Source: Planctomycetota bacterium
GTDB lineage: Bacteria; Planctomycetota; UBA1135; UBA2386
DNA: 64,000 bases
Direction of reading: 5' to 3'
Assembly (NCBI GenBank): GCA_019636245.1
Contig: JAHBXX010000026.1
Span: 1 to 64,000, forward strand
Below the pieces are notes generated by a model. That model worked only from the letters and a program-made list of their open reading frames with translations, did no database searches and was not told where the DNA came from. This document shows positions 54,449 through 64,000 of the stretch, in pieces; positions within the stretch are counted from its first letter, which is position 1; the number at the start of each line of letters is the position of its first letter. A program made the position numbers and the translations under genes.

Positions 54449-55525
54449 TCAGAGGATCTTGCCGACGCCCGCGTTGCTGAGGGCCAGGCCGAGCGCGCTG
54501 TTGTCGAGCACCGCGGACTGCGTCACGAAGTAGAGGTCGGGGTAGATCGCCGGCACCGGCCAGAACGACGAGCCCGTGCCGGCGCCGTCGGTCAGGAAGA
54601 CCAGACCCGGGATCCAGCTCTGGGTGGCCGGCAGGTAGAGGTTGCAGCTCGGCTGCAAGAGCCCGCCGGGCTGGAACAGCTCGAGGGCGAAGTAGTTGAT
54701 GCCGACCGAGTTCGGCGGCGCGTTCGTGTGCAGCAGCTGGATCGTGTTGCCGCCGATCATGCCGCCGACGTACTGGAACGTGTGGGTGCCGAACACGGTC
54801 GGGCAGCCGGTGCCCCAGACGCCGGTCTGCCCCGGCACGACGTACTGCACCGTCAGCGTCGGCTTGGTGCCGGTCGCGGACTCGCGCGAGGCGAGGCGTC
54901 GCGCGGCGCCGACCACGGCTTCGTTGGTCTTCAGCAGCCAGCCGAAGTTCTGCGCCGGGTTGTCGAGCCAGAACTGCACGTCGGCGACGGCGTCCGGGGT
55001 CGCCGACGACTGCGCGACGCCGAGCCGCGGCATCGAGATCGTGAAGCTGGCCGGCGCGAAGTCGCCGCCGGCGTTGGTCCAGAAGCTGCCCGGGTAGAAG
55101 GTGTGGATCCAGGTGGCGTCGCCCGGCGACGAACTGCCGCCGAAGCCGCCGCCCGCCGGCGCGATCGAGTTGCCCTCGCCCCAGTCCTGCAGCAGCCGGT
55201 GCCCCGTCACCGCCAGCGACGGCGTGTACTGCGACTGCGTCGACTGCACGGTGAGGCGGGCGCTGACGATCGAGGCGTTCGCGGGCAGGGCCGCGGCGAC
55301 ATCGAAGCGCAGCACCGTGCGCAGCTTCATGCCGATGCCGTTGACGCCGACGAAGATGCCGGAGCCCTTGCCGTTGCTGACCGAGCCGGCCACGTCCTCG
55401 TAGAGCGTGTTGTCGGCGGCGCAGGGGATCGTCACGGTCGTCTGCGCCGCGAGGTCGGCGCCGGCGGCGAGCAGCAGGGTCAGGGCGGCGGCGATGGGCG
55501 CGCGCGGGGTGCGGGATGGGAGCAT
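54449..55525 (-). CDS. Secreted DNRLRE-domain protein
   Basis: The protein has 358 residues with a signal peptide ending near LAAQ. Residues about 30-235 are DNRLRE-like: 'ADNTLYEDVAGSVSNGKGSGIFVG', 'RTVLRFDVAAALPANASIVSARLTV' and 'ASRESATGTKPTLTVQY'. The C-terminal part ('GTGCPTVFGTHTFQYVGG', 'LFLTDGAGT'-like strands) is a domain common on planctomycete secreted proteins. It shares the DNRLRE-like domain with the C-terminus of the large lipoprotein at 8426. Function unknown. Confidence 0.78.
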   Translation of the reverse strand: MLPSRTPRAPIAAALTLLLAAGADLAAQTTVTIPCAADNTLYEDVAGSVSNGKGSGIFVGVNGIGMKLRTVLRFDVAAALPANASIVSARLTVQSTQSQYTPSLAVTGHRLLQDWGEGNSIAPAGGGFGGSSSPGDATWIHTFYPGSFWTNAGGDFAPASFTISMPRLGVAQSSATPDAVADVQFWLDNPAQNFGWLLKTNEAVVGAARRLASRESATGTKPTLTVQYVVPGQTGVWGTGCPTVFGTHTFQYVGGMIGGNTIQLLHTNAPPNSVGINYFALELFQPGGLLQPSCNLYLPATQSWIPGLVFLTDGAGTGSSFWPVPAIYPDLYFVTQSAVLDNSALGLALSNAGVGKIL

Positions 55526-55653
55526 CAGGGTTCCTGGGCGGGGTGTGGGCCGCCGAGGATAGCGGGCGGCGTGCGGGCTGTCGCGGCGGCGGGTCACCGC
55601 GCCCTGGGGGCGGTGCCGTCGGTCGTTCGCTGCAGCGGATCGTGTGCGCCAGC

Positions 55654-57303
55654 TCAGTTCTGCTTCTTGCCGAACGAGAACGCCTCGCCGTGGCCGATCT
55701 CGGCCAGCCGCTCGAGCAGGCGCATGTTGGCCTCGCCGATGCCGATCGCGTGCAGCCGGATGCGGCGGAAGCTGTTCATGCGGCGCACGTCCTCGATCAG
55801 CCAGTCGTCCTGGTCGAACGGCCCGTGGTAGACGAGCATCGGCGTGCGCGGCGCCAGGGCCCCGGACTCGTGGCTCAGCACCACATGGCCTTCGCCGTAG
55901 TCCTTGTCGGTGGTCTCGAAGTCGTCGCACGACGGCTTGCCGTCGGAGACCAGGAAGATCGTGTCGCAGCCCTCGGTCAGCGCCTCGGCGTCGACGTAGG
56001 CGTTCTCCTCGCGGAAGCCCTTGCCGGCGAGCCCGAACGCCAGCTTCAGGCCGGCGTGCATGTTGGTGTCGCCGCGCAGCTTGCCGTCGGGGTAGCGGGC
56101 CTTGTCCGGATCCATCACCGGTTTGATCGAATCGAGCTCCTGCAGCACCCGGTCGATGTTGGCCTTGGTCGCCTTGATCATGCCCTTGCACGAGTCCAGG
56201 GTGCCGGCCTTGCTGCCGAACCAGACGATCGCGAAGTGCTTGTCGGGGGTCAGTCGCGACAGCGAGATGCGCAGCTGCTCGCGGGCGAGATCCCAGCGGT
56301 TGTTGATCAGGTGCCAGGGCAGATCGCTCTCGTCGAGGATGCCCTTCTTCTTCTTCTTGCGCGGGCCGGTCTCGGCCACCACCTCGGGCTTCGCGCTCGG
56401 CGAGATCTCCTTCAGCATCGAGTCCGACATGTCGACGACGTAGCAGAAGCGCTCGCCGTCGGTGGTGATGCCGAAGAAGCTCGGGCTCGACGTGGTGGTG
56501 CCGGCGGGGCGCTGCTTGACGTCGCCGCGCTGCAGGATCTCGAGCCAGGGCTCGGGATTCACGAACATCGCCGGCGCGTCGAGGATCATCTGCAGGTGCC
56601 GCGCGATCTGCACCTTGATCGTGTGGCCGAGGCCGAGTTCCGGCGTCAGCAGGCTGACGTAGGCCTCCAGCGCGGCGCGGTAGTCCGTCTCGTTGACGCG
56701 GCGCTTGTTCGCCCACAGCGCGCCGGTGATGGCGCCGACCAGGAGGTTGCGGTCGGCCTCCTTCTTCGGGAAGTCGAGGATCGCCGGCAGCACCGCCGCC
56801 TTCACGTTCGCCGTGCGCGAGGCGCCGACCGCGGCGATCGCCGCCGCGCGCTGGTAGACGTTCTTGCCCTCGCGCGCGATCGCCAGCGCCTCGCTGTCGT
56901 CGGTGCGGTCGATCTCGACGCGCAGCGCCTGGGCCCAGAGCCAGGTGTCGACCGGCTTGGTGTTGGCGCGGCGCAGCGCCGCGAGCGGACTCGTGTCCTC
57001 GAGCCGGTCGAAGTGGCGACCGATCAGCGAGGCGATGGTGTACTTCGTGTACTCGGGATAGGCCGGCGGCTTGTTGTAGTCGGCGACCAGGATCGCCAGC
57101 GCCTCGGGCTGGCCGGTCTGCGCCAGGCGCTCGCGGCCCTCGTTGTGGTGGCGGAACGGCTTGCGGACGATCGTGACCTTGTAGCGGGCGAGGGCGTCCT
57201 CGTAGCTCGAGCCCGGCTGCGTGCGCGGCGCCTGTGGCGCGGCGAGGCAGAGGGTCGGCGAACAGAGGGCCGCGCAGGCGACGAGCAGGCGCATTCTGGG
57301 CAT
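55654..57303 (-). CDS. Secreted von Willebrand factor A (VWA) domain protein
   Basis: The protein has 549 residues with a signal peptide (MPRMRLLVACAALCSPTLCLA). Residues about 40-260 are helical and may form HEAT-like repeats. The VWA domain (about 285-545) keeps the metal-ion site: DMSDS, Thr in GDTNMHAG and Asp in VSDGKPS. A basic KKKKK insert lies after the first strand. VWA domains bind protein partners through the metal ion. ATG 57294, three codons in, is an alternative start. Confidence 0.82.
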   Translation of the reverse strand: MPRMRLLVACAALCSPTLCLAAPQAPRTQPGSSYEDALARYKVTIVRKPFRHHNEGRERLAQTGQPEALAILVADYNKPPAYPEYTKYTIASLIGRHFDRLEDTSPLAALRRANTKPVDTWLWAQALRVEIDRTDDSEALAIAREGKNVYQRAAAIAAVGASRTANVKAAVLPAILDFPKKEADRNLLVGAITGALWANKRRVNETDYRAALEAYVSLLTPELGLGHTIKVQIARHLQMILDAPAMFVNPEPWLEILQRGDVKQRPAGTTTSSPSFFGITTDGERFCYVVDMSDSMLKEISPSAKPEVVAETGPRKKKKKGILDESDLPWHLINNRWDLAREQLRISLSRLTPDKHFAIVWFGSKAGTLDSCKGMIKATKANIDRVLQELDSIKPVMDPDKARYPDGKLRGDTNMHAGLKLAFGLAGKGFREENAYVDAEALTEGCDTIFLVSDGKPSCDDFETTDKDYGEGHVVLSHESGALAPRTPMLVYHGPFDQDDWLIEDVRRMNSFRRIRLHAIGIGEANMRLLERLAEIGHGEAFSFGKKQN

Positions 57304-57436
57304 CGGTCGCAGGGGAGAAGGGGGAGGGCCGCCCCAGCTTAGCCAGGACCCAGGCGGCGGATAGCTCCCTGCCGCCGGCCCGGTCGCGGCGCGGCCGGTC
57401 GGGGCCGATGGCTCCGCCCGGGCGGTGGGCCCGGGC

Positions 57437-58653
<1,217 letters not shown>

Positions 58654-58657
<4 letters not shown>

Positions 58658-59853
58658 GACTCGTAACCGAACCGCCACGGGGCGGCGTCCATCGGCAGGT
58701 CGTCGAGGCGGGCGCGGCGCAGTGCGGCGCAGCGCGGCCGCAGTTCGTCCAGCGAGTCGCCGCCGAGCTTCTCGAGCAGCGCGTCGGCGAGCACCAGCGC
58801 CAGCACCGCTTCGACGATCGGCACCGCGCGCGGCACCTGGCAGAAGTCGCTGCGTTCGTAGCGCGTCGGCGCCGCCTGCCCGGTCGCGAGGTCGACCGAG
58901 CGCTGCGGCGACAGCGTGGTCGCGATCGGCTTGAAGGCGACGCGGGCGACGATCGGCAGGCCGTTGCTGATGCCGCCCTCGATGCCGCCGGCGTGGTTGC
59001 TGCGGCGCACGAGGTCGGGGCCGTCGGCGAACAGCTCGTCCTGCGCCGCGGTGCCGCGCCGCGCCGCGACGGCGAAACCGTCGCCGATCTCGACGGCCTT
59101 GGCCGCCGGCAGCCCCAGCAGGGCGCCCGCGAGCCGCGCGTCGAGCTTGCGGTCGGCCTGCACGTGGCTGCCGAGCCCCGGCGGCACGTGCAGCGCGGCG
59201 ACCTCGACGAGGCCGCCGAGGGTGTCCCGCGCGGCGATCGCCGCCTCGATCTCCTGCTGCATGCGCGCCGCCAGCGCCAGGTCGGCGCAGCGCAGGTCGT
59301 TCGCCTCGGCGGCGACGAAGCGCGCCGCGAGCAGGGCCGGATCGTGCGGCACGGGTTCCGCATCGGCGCGCACGCCGCCGATGGCGGTGACGCAGCCGCC
59401 GACGGCGATGCCGAACTCGGCCAGCAGCGCCCGGCAGACGGCGCCGGCGGCGACGCGAGCCGCGGTCTCGCGCGCCGAGGCGCGTTCGAGCCCGAGCCGC
59501 AAGTCGCGGTAGCCGTACTTGATCGCCGCGGTCAGGTCGGCGTGGCCCGGCCGGGGCACGGTCATCGGCGGCACGTCGCGGTCGGACCAGTTCCGGTGGT
59601 CGCGGTTGTCGATCGTGATGGCGATCGGCGCGCCGGTGGTGCGGCCCGCCATCACGCCGGCGGTGAGGCGCGCGTGGTCGGCCTCGATGCGCATGCGGGC
59701 GCCGCTGCCGAGGCCGCGCTGCCGCCGGGCGAGCTCGGCATCGACGCGCGCGCTGTCGAGCGGCAGCCCGGCGGGCACGCCGTCGAGGACCACGCTGAGC
59801 GTCGGGCCGTGGGATTCCCCGGCGGTCAAGAGGCGCAGGCGGGACAGGAACAT
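58654..59853 (-). CDS. aroC: Chorismate synthase
   Basis: The 399-residue protein converts 5-enolpyruvylshikimate 3-phosphate to chorismate with reduced FMN. Conserved motifs are present: 'LTAGESHG' near the N-terminus, 'RPGHADLTAAIKYGYRD' and the signature 'ARETAARVAAGAV', plus 'GGIEGGISNGLPI'. Length is normal. It is upstream of and overlaps rtcB, and is divergent from the porin gene at 60034. The aroA-aroK fusion gene lies 3.3 kb away in the same direction. Confidence 0.97.
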
Positions 59854-60033
59854 CGGGGCGGGCGACTGTACTGGCGGCAGCCGCGGCTGTCGCGCCGCGG
59901 CCGCGGCGGGCGCGCGGCGACGCTGTCGAATCGCGATCCAGGACCCCGTACGGTGCCGCCGTCGCCGAACCCGGCCGCGAAGCGCCGTCGCTCCGCCTGG
60001 ACCTCGCCCCGGCATGCCGCGACGAGCACGACC

Positions 60034-61464
60034 ATGGCAGGCTGCGCATCGCGAGTTCGTCGGCACCGGGCGTATGGCGTCGCGGCGCTGTGCGCGTGGG
60101 TGAGCCATGGCGTCGCCCGCGCGCAAGGCGAGCCACCGGCGGTGCCGCCGCCCGGCTACCAGGCGCTGCGGCAGAACGAGGACTGGTCGCGGTATCGCCC
60201 GCGCGCTGCCGACGGTCCGGTGGACGCGATCAAGCACATCGAGCTCGACGCGGACGGGGATGCCTGGTTGTCGCTCGGCGGCCGCGCCGACGCGCGCTTC
60301 GAGGCCTGGGACGGCTTCGGCTTCGGCGCCGCGGATCCCGGCAACTCCGACACGTTCACGCTGACGCGCCTGACGCTGCACGCCGATCTGCATTACGGCG
60401 AGCACCTGCGGGCGTTCGTCGAGGGCCGCACGGCGCAATCGACGGACCGCGACCTGCCGGGCGGACGGCGACCGGTCGACGTCGACACGCTCGGGCTGTT
60501 CCAGGCCTTCGTCGACGTCTCGGTGCCGCTCGGCGAAGCGGACTCGGCAAGACTGCGGATCGGCCGGCAGTCGTTCCTGTTCGGCAGCCAGCGCCTGGTC
60601 AGCCCCCTGCTGTGGGTCAACGTGTGGAATGCATGGGACGGCACAAGCCTCGGCCTGCGCCTGGGCGACTGGTCGGTCGAGGCGTTCTGCACCGCCTTCG
60701 TCGTGGTGGATGCCACCGGACCCAACGAGGCGGATTGGGACAAGACCCTGTACGGGGTGTTCGCGAACCGGCCGGCCGCGGCCGGCGGCCGCGGCTGGGA
60801 TCTCTACCTGCTCGGCAACACGCGACCCGACGTGACCGTGAACGGCACCCGTGGCGACGAACGGCGCCACACGCTCGGCGCCCGCAATCACGGCAGCCTC
60901 GGGGGCGGGTTCGACGGCGAGCTCGAGGGTGCCTGGCAATCCGGTCGGGTCGGCAGCGGCAGCGTGAATGCCTGGTTCGCCAGCGGCGTGATGGGTCGGC
61001 GTTTCGCCGACGCCTGGCTCCGGCCGCGGGTGTTCGTGGGGCTCGATGCGGCGAGTGGCGACGACGAGCCGGGCGGCTCGGTGGGCACGTTCCACCAGCT
61101 CTACCCGCTCGGGCACGCCTTCCTCGGCTATGCGGACGCCTTCGGCCGGCAGAACATCGCCGCGGCGCACGTCGGCGTGCAGCTGCATCCCGCGCCGTCC
61201 ACGGTGCTCACGGCCACGGTGCACGGGTTCCGGGCCCTGGACCGCAACGACGCCGCCTATGCGGTGAACGGGGCGGTGGCGCGCACGGGTCTGCGCGGTC
61301 ACGACCTCGGCCAGGAGATCGACCTGCTGCTGACCCACCGGTGCAATCGGCACCTGGACGTCTATCTGGGCTACAGCCACCTGTTCACGGGCAATGCCCT
61401 GAACGGCACCGGTCCGACCGAGGACGAGGACTTCGCCTACCTGGGCGCCAGCCTGGTGTTCTGA
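60034..61464 (+). CDS. Alginate-export-like outer-membrane porin
   Basis: The protein has 476 residues with a signal peptide ending in ARAQG. The body looks like the Alginate_exp family: 'YRPRAADGPVDAIKHIELDADGDAWLSLGGRADARFE' near the N-terminus, 'RIGRQSFLFGSQRLVSPL' and the closing 'YLGYSHLFTGNAL......EDFAYLGASLVF', with C-terminal Phe. Members form monomeric barrels that export alginate or take up other solutes. No alginate genes are adjacent, so the solute is unknown. The start was chosen at the signal peptide. Confidence 0.85.
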   Translation: MAGCASRVRRHRAYGVAALCAWVSHGVARAQGEPPAVPPPGYQALRQNEDWSRYRPRAADGPVDAIKHIELDADGDAWLSLGGRADARFEAWDGFGFGAADPGNSDTFTLTRLTLHADLHYGEHLRAFVEGRTAQSTDRDLPGGRRPVDVDTLGLFQAFVDVSVPLGEADSARLRIGRQSFLFGSQRLVSPLLWVNVWNAWDGTSLGLRLGDWSVEAFCTAFVVVDATGPNEADWDKTLYGVFANRPAAAGGRGWDLYLLGNTRPDVTVNGTRGDERRHTLGARNHGSLGGGFDGELEGAWQSGRVGSGSVNAWFASGVMGRRFADAWLRPRVFVGLDAASGDDEPGGSVGTFHQLYPLGHAFLGYADAFGRQNIAAAHVGVQLHPAPSTVLTATVHGFRALDRNDAAYAVNGAVARTGLRGHDLGQEIDLLLTHRCNRHLDVYLGYSHLFTGNALNGTGPTEDEDFAYLGASLVF

Positions 61465-61492
61465 CCGAGGGCTCGCGGCTCCCCGGGCGCGC

Positions 61493-63043
61493 TCACAGGC
61501 GGACCCGGTAGACGAGGATCCCGTCGACCTCGATGCGCGGCGCCATCGTGTCGAGCAGCGTGGGCAGGTCGGAATCGCGGTGGTTGGGATGCACGACGAC
61601 GCCCACCGTGGCGCGCATCTTGTGGTAGCGGGCGTAGTCGAGCACGGTCTGCAGCTTGGCCGGCGTGTCGATGTCGTACCACACGGTCGTGTGGCCGAAC
61701 ATCGGCTGCGCGATCGAGGGCGCGCTCGTGAGCGTCCAGCTGCAGCCCTCGAGGTGCGGCATGGCCTTGGTGATGGTCTCGGCCGTGTCGTTGCGGATCG
61801 CCAGTTCGTGCTTCGAGATCACGTAGTGGGTCTTGGCGATGCCCCACACGGTCGTGAAGGCCCCCAGGGCGACCAGGCCGGCGCCCGCGGCCCGTCGCCA
61901 GCCGTACCCCTGCACCAGCCCGAGGCCGAGCGACGGCAGGATCGCCGCCAGCACGCTGACGCCGGCGAAGCCCTGCAGCGGCCAGTAGATGTGGTCGATC
62001 GTGTGCTGCCACATCACGCCGCAGTTCAGGAGCCCGGGCACGAGCAGCGCGACGCCGACGACGGCCATCTGGCGCAGCGACTTCTCGCGCACGAAGGGCA
62101 TGGCGAGGAGGCCCAGCCCGCCGATCGAGGCGGCGACCAGGTTGCCGTGCACCAGCCAGAGGTCGTCCATCGCGCGGGCCAGGCGCTCGGGCGTGACGAC
62201 GGTCTTCGAGTAGTGCTGTTCGAGGTGGAAGGTGGCGTACATCAGTTCCACGAGCGCGGCGACGCCGTCCATCGCGAGGCCGCAGTGGATCACCCACGCA
62301 GCGCCCGCGACCACGGCGACGAAGAACAGGCCCACGATCGCGCGGATCGCCAGCCGGCGTCGCTCGTGCGCGAGACCGAGGACCAGCAGGGCCGGCCCCC
62401 ACCAGTAGCCGGTGAAGTCGATCGAGCAGGCGACGAAGAAGGCGGCGGCCGTGGCCCAGAAGCGGCCGCGACCGGGGGCGTCGAGGTAGCGCTGGAAGCA
62501 CAGGGCCGTGGCGATGCCGGCGCTGAGGGCGGGACCGTCCTGCAGCACCATCGGCCCGTAGTAGGCGACGTGCGGGCAGGCGGCGTAGAGCAGCGAGCCC
62601 ACGCCGGCGTGCAGTTCGCCGCAGCGCCGCCGCAGCAGTTGGAACAGCCACAGCACCGACGGCAGCAGGAGCACGACGGTCGCGATGCGCATCACCGGCG
62701 GCGTCACGCCCAGCGGCCAGCACCATGCCGCCAGGTAGAGCCAGTAGACCGGCGGGTGGTGCCAGTTCACCTCGCGTTCGAGCTTGCCGTCGACCTCGGT
62801 GATGAACGCCGGGGTCCCCAGGGTGGCGCCGAGGCCGTAGTGCACGGTGTGCTGCACGGCGATGTGGCTGTAGCGGGCGCCGTTGCCACCGCGCGCGCCG
62901 CCCTCCCATTCGTCGCCGATGTTGCGCAGGCACGCGACCAGGAGGATCACGTAGGCGATGGCCAGCAGGACGCGGCCGGTGGTGCTGCGCGGTGGCAGTT
63001 CGGCGGCGGGTGGTCGGGAGGGCGGGGGTGGCGCGGCGTCCAT
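61493..63043 (-). CDS. Polytopic membrane glycosyltransferase-like protein (GT39/PMT type)
   Basis: The protein has 516 residues with about ten membrane helices and a Pro-rich N-terminal tail. An acidic loop after helix 1 ('NIGDEWEGGARG') and 'NWHHPPVYWLYLAAW' resemble the first-loop Asp/Glu and 'HPP' motifs of polyprenol-phosphate-sugar-dependent GT-C enzymes (PMT_2/GT39). A C-terminal soluble domain follows ('GCSWTLTSAPSIAQPMFGH'). The donor and acceptor are unknown. It is convergent with the porin gene and downstream of the aroA-aroK gene, 132 bases away. Confidence 0.75.
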   Translation of the reverse strand: MDAAPPPPSRPPAAELPPRSTTGRVLLAIAYVILLVACLRNIGDEWEGGARGGNGARYSHIAVQHTVHYGLGATLGTPAFITEVDGKLEREVNWHHPPVYWLYLAAWCWPLGVTPPVMRIATVVLLLPSVLWLFQLLRRRCGELHAGVGSLLYAACPHVAYYGPMVLQDGPALSAGIATALCFQRYLDAPGRGRFWATAAAFFVACSIDFTGYWWGPALLVLGLAHERRRLAIRAIVGLFFVAVVAGAAWVIHCGLAMDGVAALVELMYATFHLEQHYSKTVVTPERLARAMDDLWLVHGNLVAASIGGLGLLAMPFVREKSLRQMAVVGVALLVPGLLNCGVMWQHTIDHIYWPLQGFAGVSVLAAILPSLGLGLVQGYGWRRAAGAGLVALGAFTTVWGIAKTHYVISKHELAIRNDTAETITKAMPHLEGCSWTLTSAPSIAQPMFGHTTVWYDIDTPAKLQTVLDYARYHKMRATVGVVVHPNHRDSDLPTLLDTMAPRIEVDGILVYRVRL

Positions 63044-63175
63044 CGGGGCGGGGATCCTAGCCGGGCCGGCGAACGGGGCCGCTCCGGACGTCGCGGGGGG
63101 GAGGGCCTGGGTCGGTGCCCCGGGCCCCGCGGAAGGAGACTCGCGCCGTGACCCCCGTGCGAAGCACCGGCGCCG

Positions 63176-64000
63176 TCACGACCCCGCAGCCGGCCGGCAG
63201 CCCAGGCGCCGCAGCGCCTCGCCGACCTGCTCCGCCGTCGGCGCCGCCGCATCGATCCGGTGCGTCGCGACCGCCGCGTACAGCGGCTGTCGCCGCCGCC
63301 GCAGCGCCTCGACCTCCTGGTCGACCGGCGCGCCGGTGACCGACGGCCGCGCCGCACCCTCGGCGGCGAGGCGCGCGCGCAGGGTCGTCGCCTCGGCGTC
63401 GAGCCACAGCACGAACGTGCGGGCTGCCAGGAGCGCCGCCGTCGCCGGGTGTTCGATCGCCCCGCCGCCGGTGGCGACGATGCGGCCGGGCCGTACCGCG
63501 GCGGCCACGACCTCGGCCTCGCGGGCCCGGAACGCCGGCCAGCCATGGGCGGCGACGAACGCGGCGATCGGTCCGTGCTGGCGTTCGAACTCGCGATCGG
63601 TGTCGATCGCCGGCAGGCCGGTGGCCTGCGCCAGCGCCGCCGCGAACGTGCTCTTGCCGGCGCCGCGCATGCCGACCACGGCCACGCAGCGCGGCGATCG
63701 CTGCACGGTGCGCAGATCGCGCCAGAAGCCCGGGTAGCTCTTCGCCACGCAGGCGGGATCCGCGATCGTCACTCCGGGGCACAAGAGACCCGCGAGCGCG
63801 AAGGCGATGGCGATGCGGTGGTCGCCCGCGGGATCGATCACCGCGGCGCGCACAGGCCCGCCGCCGCGCACGACGAGACCGTCGGCGCGCTCCTCGACGC
63901 CGACGCCGAGCTGCGCCAGGCCACGCGCCATCACGGCGATGCGATCGCTCTCCTTCACGCGCAGGTTGGCGCCGCCGGTGAACGTCGTGGTGCCCCGGCG
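63176..64000 (-). CDS. aroA-aroK: Fused EPSP synthase C-terminus and shikimate kinase (partial, runs off right edge)
   Basis: The frame is open to the window end. The upstream part is the C-terminal end of EPSP synthase ('TFTGGANLRVKESDRI', 'GDHRIAIAFALAGL', 'ADPACVAKSYPGFW'). About 10 residues later a shikimate kinase domain starts without a stop: Walker A GMRGAGKS, 'IDTDREFE', GGGAIEHP and 'RPS..G.PV'. The kinase ends at 63176. Both steps belong to the shikimate pathway: shikimate to its 3-phosphate, then to EPSP, the substrate of AroC nearby. This domain order and fusion in one bacterial polypeptide is uncommon. The start lies outside the window. Confidence 0.93.
   Translation of the reverse strand, partial: RRGTTTFTGGANLRVKESDRIAVMARGLAQLGVGVEERADGLVVRGGGPVRAAVIDPAGDHRIAIAFALAGLLCPGVTIADPACVAKSYPGFWRDLRTVQRSPRCVAVVGMRGAGKSTFAAALAQATGLPAIDTDREFERQHGPIAAFVAAHGWPAFRAREAEVVAAAVRPGRIVATGGGAIEHPATAALLAARTFVLWLDAEATTLRARLAAEGAARPSVTGAPVDQEVEALRRRRQPLYAAVATHRIDAAAPTAEQVGEALRRLGCRPAAGS

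Overview
The window is G+C-rich bacterial DNA with dense genes, many GTG starts and 4-base GTGA/ATGA overlaps. The gene content resembles a Planctomycetota-type genome: eukaryote-like Ser/Thr kinases with tails or tandem domains, many secreted or lipid-anchored proteins (PKD, DNRLRE, fasciclin, HAF-like, carboxypeptidase-regulatory-like), TAT and lipobox signals, and outer-membrane barrels. The phylum is an inference from this style; there is no rRNA or universal marker to settle it. No tRNA, rRNA or CRISPR array was seen.

Layout. 0.1-0.5 kb: remnant of an IS110 transposase. 1-4.5 kb: a phosphate-binding-protein-like lipoprotein and three beta-barrel-like lipoproteins, two of them tandem paralogues. 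4.5-8.3 kb: a transmembrane Ser/Thr kinase translationally coupled to a lipoprotein that joins MORN/YwqK-like repeats to a redoxin domain. 8.4-12.9 kb: a 1225-residue lipoprotein with two CXXCH motifs, PKD repeats and a DNRLRE-like tail, then a DUF4097-like lipoprotein. 12.9-15 kb: an AraC regulator divergent from a ferritin-like diiron protein. 15.2-18.4 kb: a triple-fasciclin lipoprotein between an intact and a decayed copy of one duplicated gene. 18.4-21 kb: two secreted proteins. 21.1-24.7 kb: a glycogen-debranching operon (glgX-malQ).

24.7-37.2 kb is a scrapyard of truncated genes joined end to end (antiporter, kinase, secreted protein, ABC-F ATPase, ketoacyl synthase, gltX tail) together with IS3-like and IS91-like remnants and dispersed degenerate repeats. 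A few apparently intact genes lie among them: a secreted protein, a zinc-ribbon-like protein, a sugar-epimerase-like SDR and a TAT-exported aldo/keto-reductase fold lacking most catalytic residues.

37.4-45.2 kb holds two back-to-back operons that look like versions of one module: a small cysteine-rich exported protein, a large anchored carboxypeptidase-regulatory-like protein, and either a MauE-like membrane protein or a DUF1573-like lipoprotein plus an unknown protein. Part of it (about 40.3-42.8 kb) is clearly less G+C-rich than its surroundings, suggesting transfer. This is the best candidate in the window for an undescribed system.

45.4-64 kb is more conventional: pdxR-pdxS-pdxT (vitamin B6), a tandem double kinase, an MscS channel, a diaminopentanoate-dehydrogenase-like enzyme, secreted proteins, a VWA protein, rtcB overlapping aroC, an alginate-export-like porin, a polytopic glycosyltransferase-like protein, and an aroA-aroK fusion that runs off the right edge.
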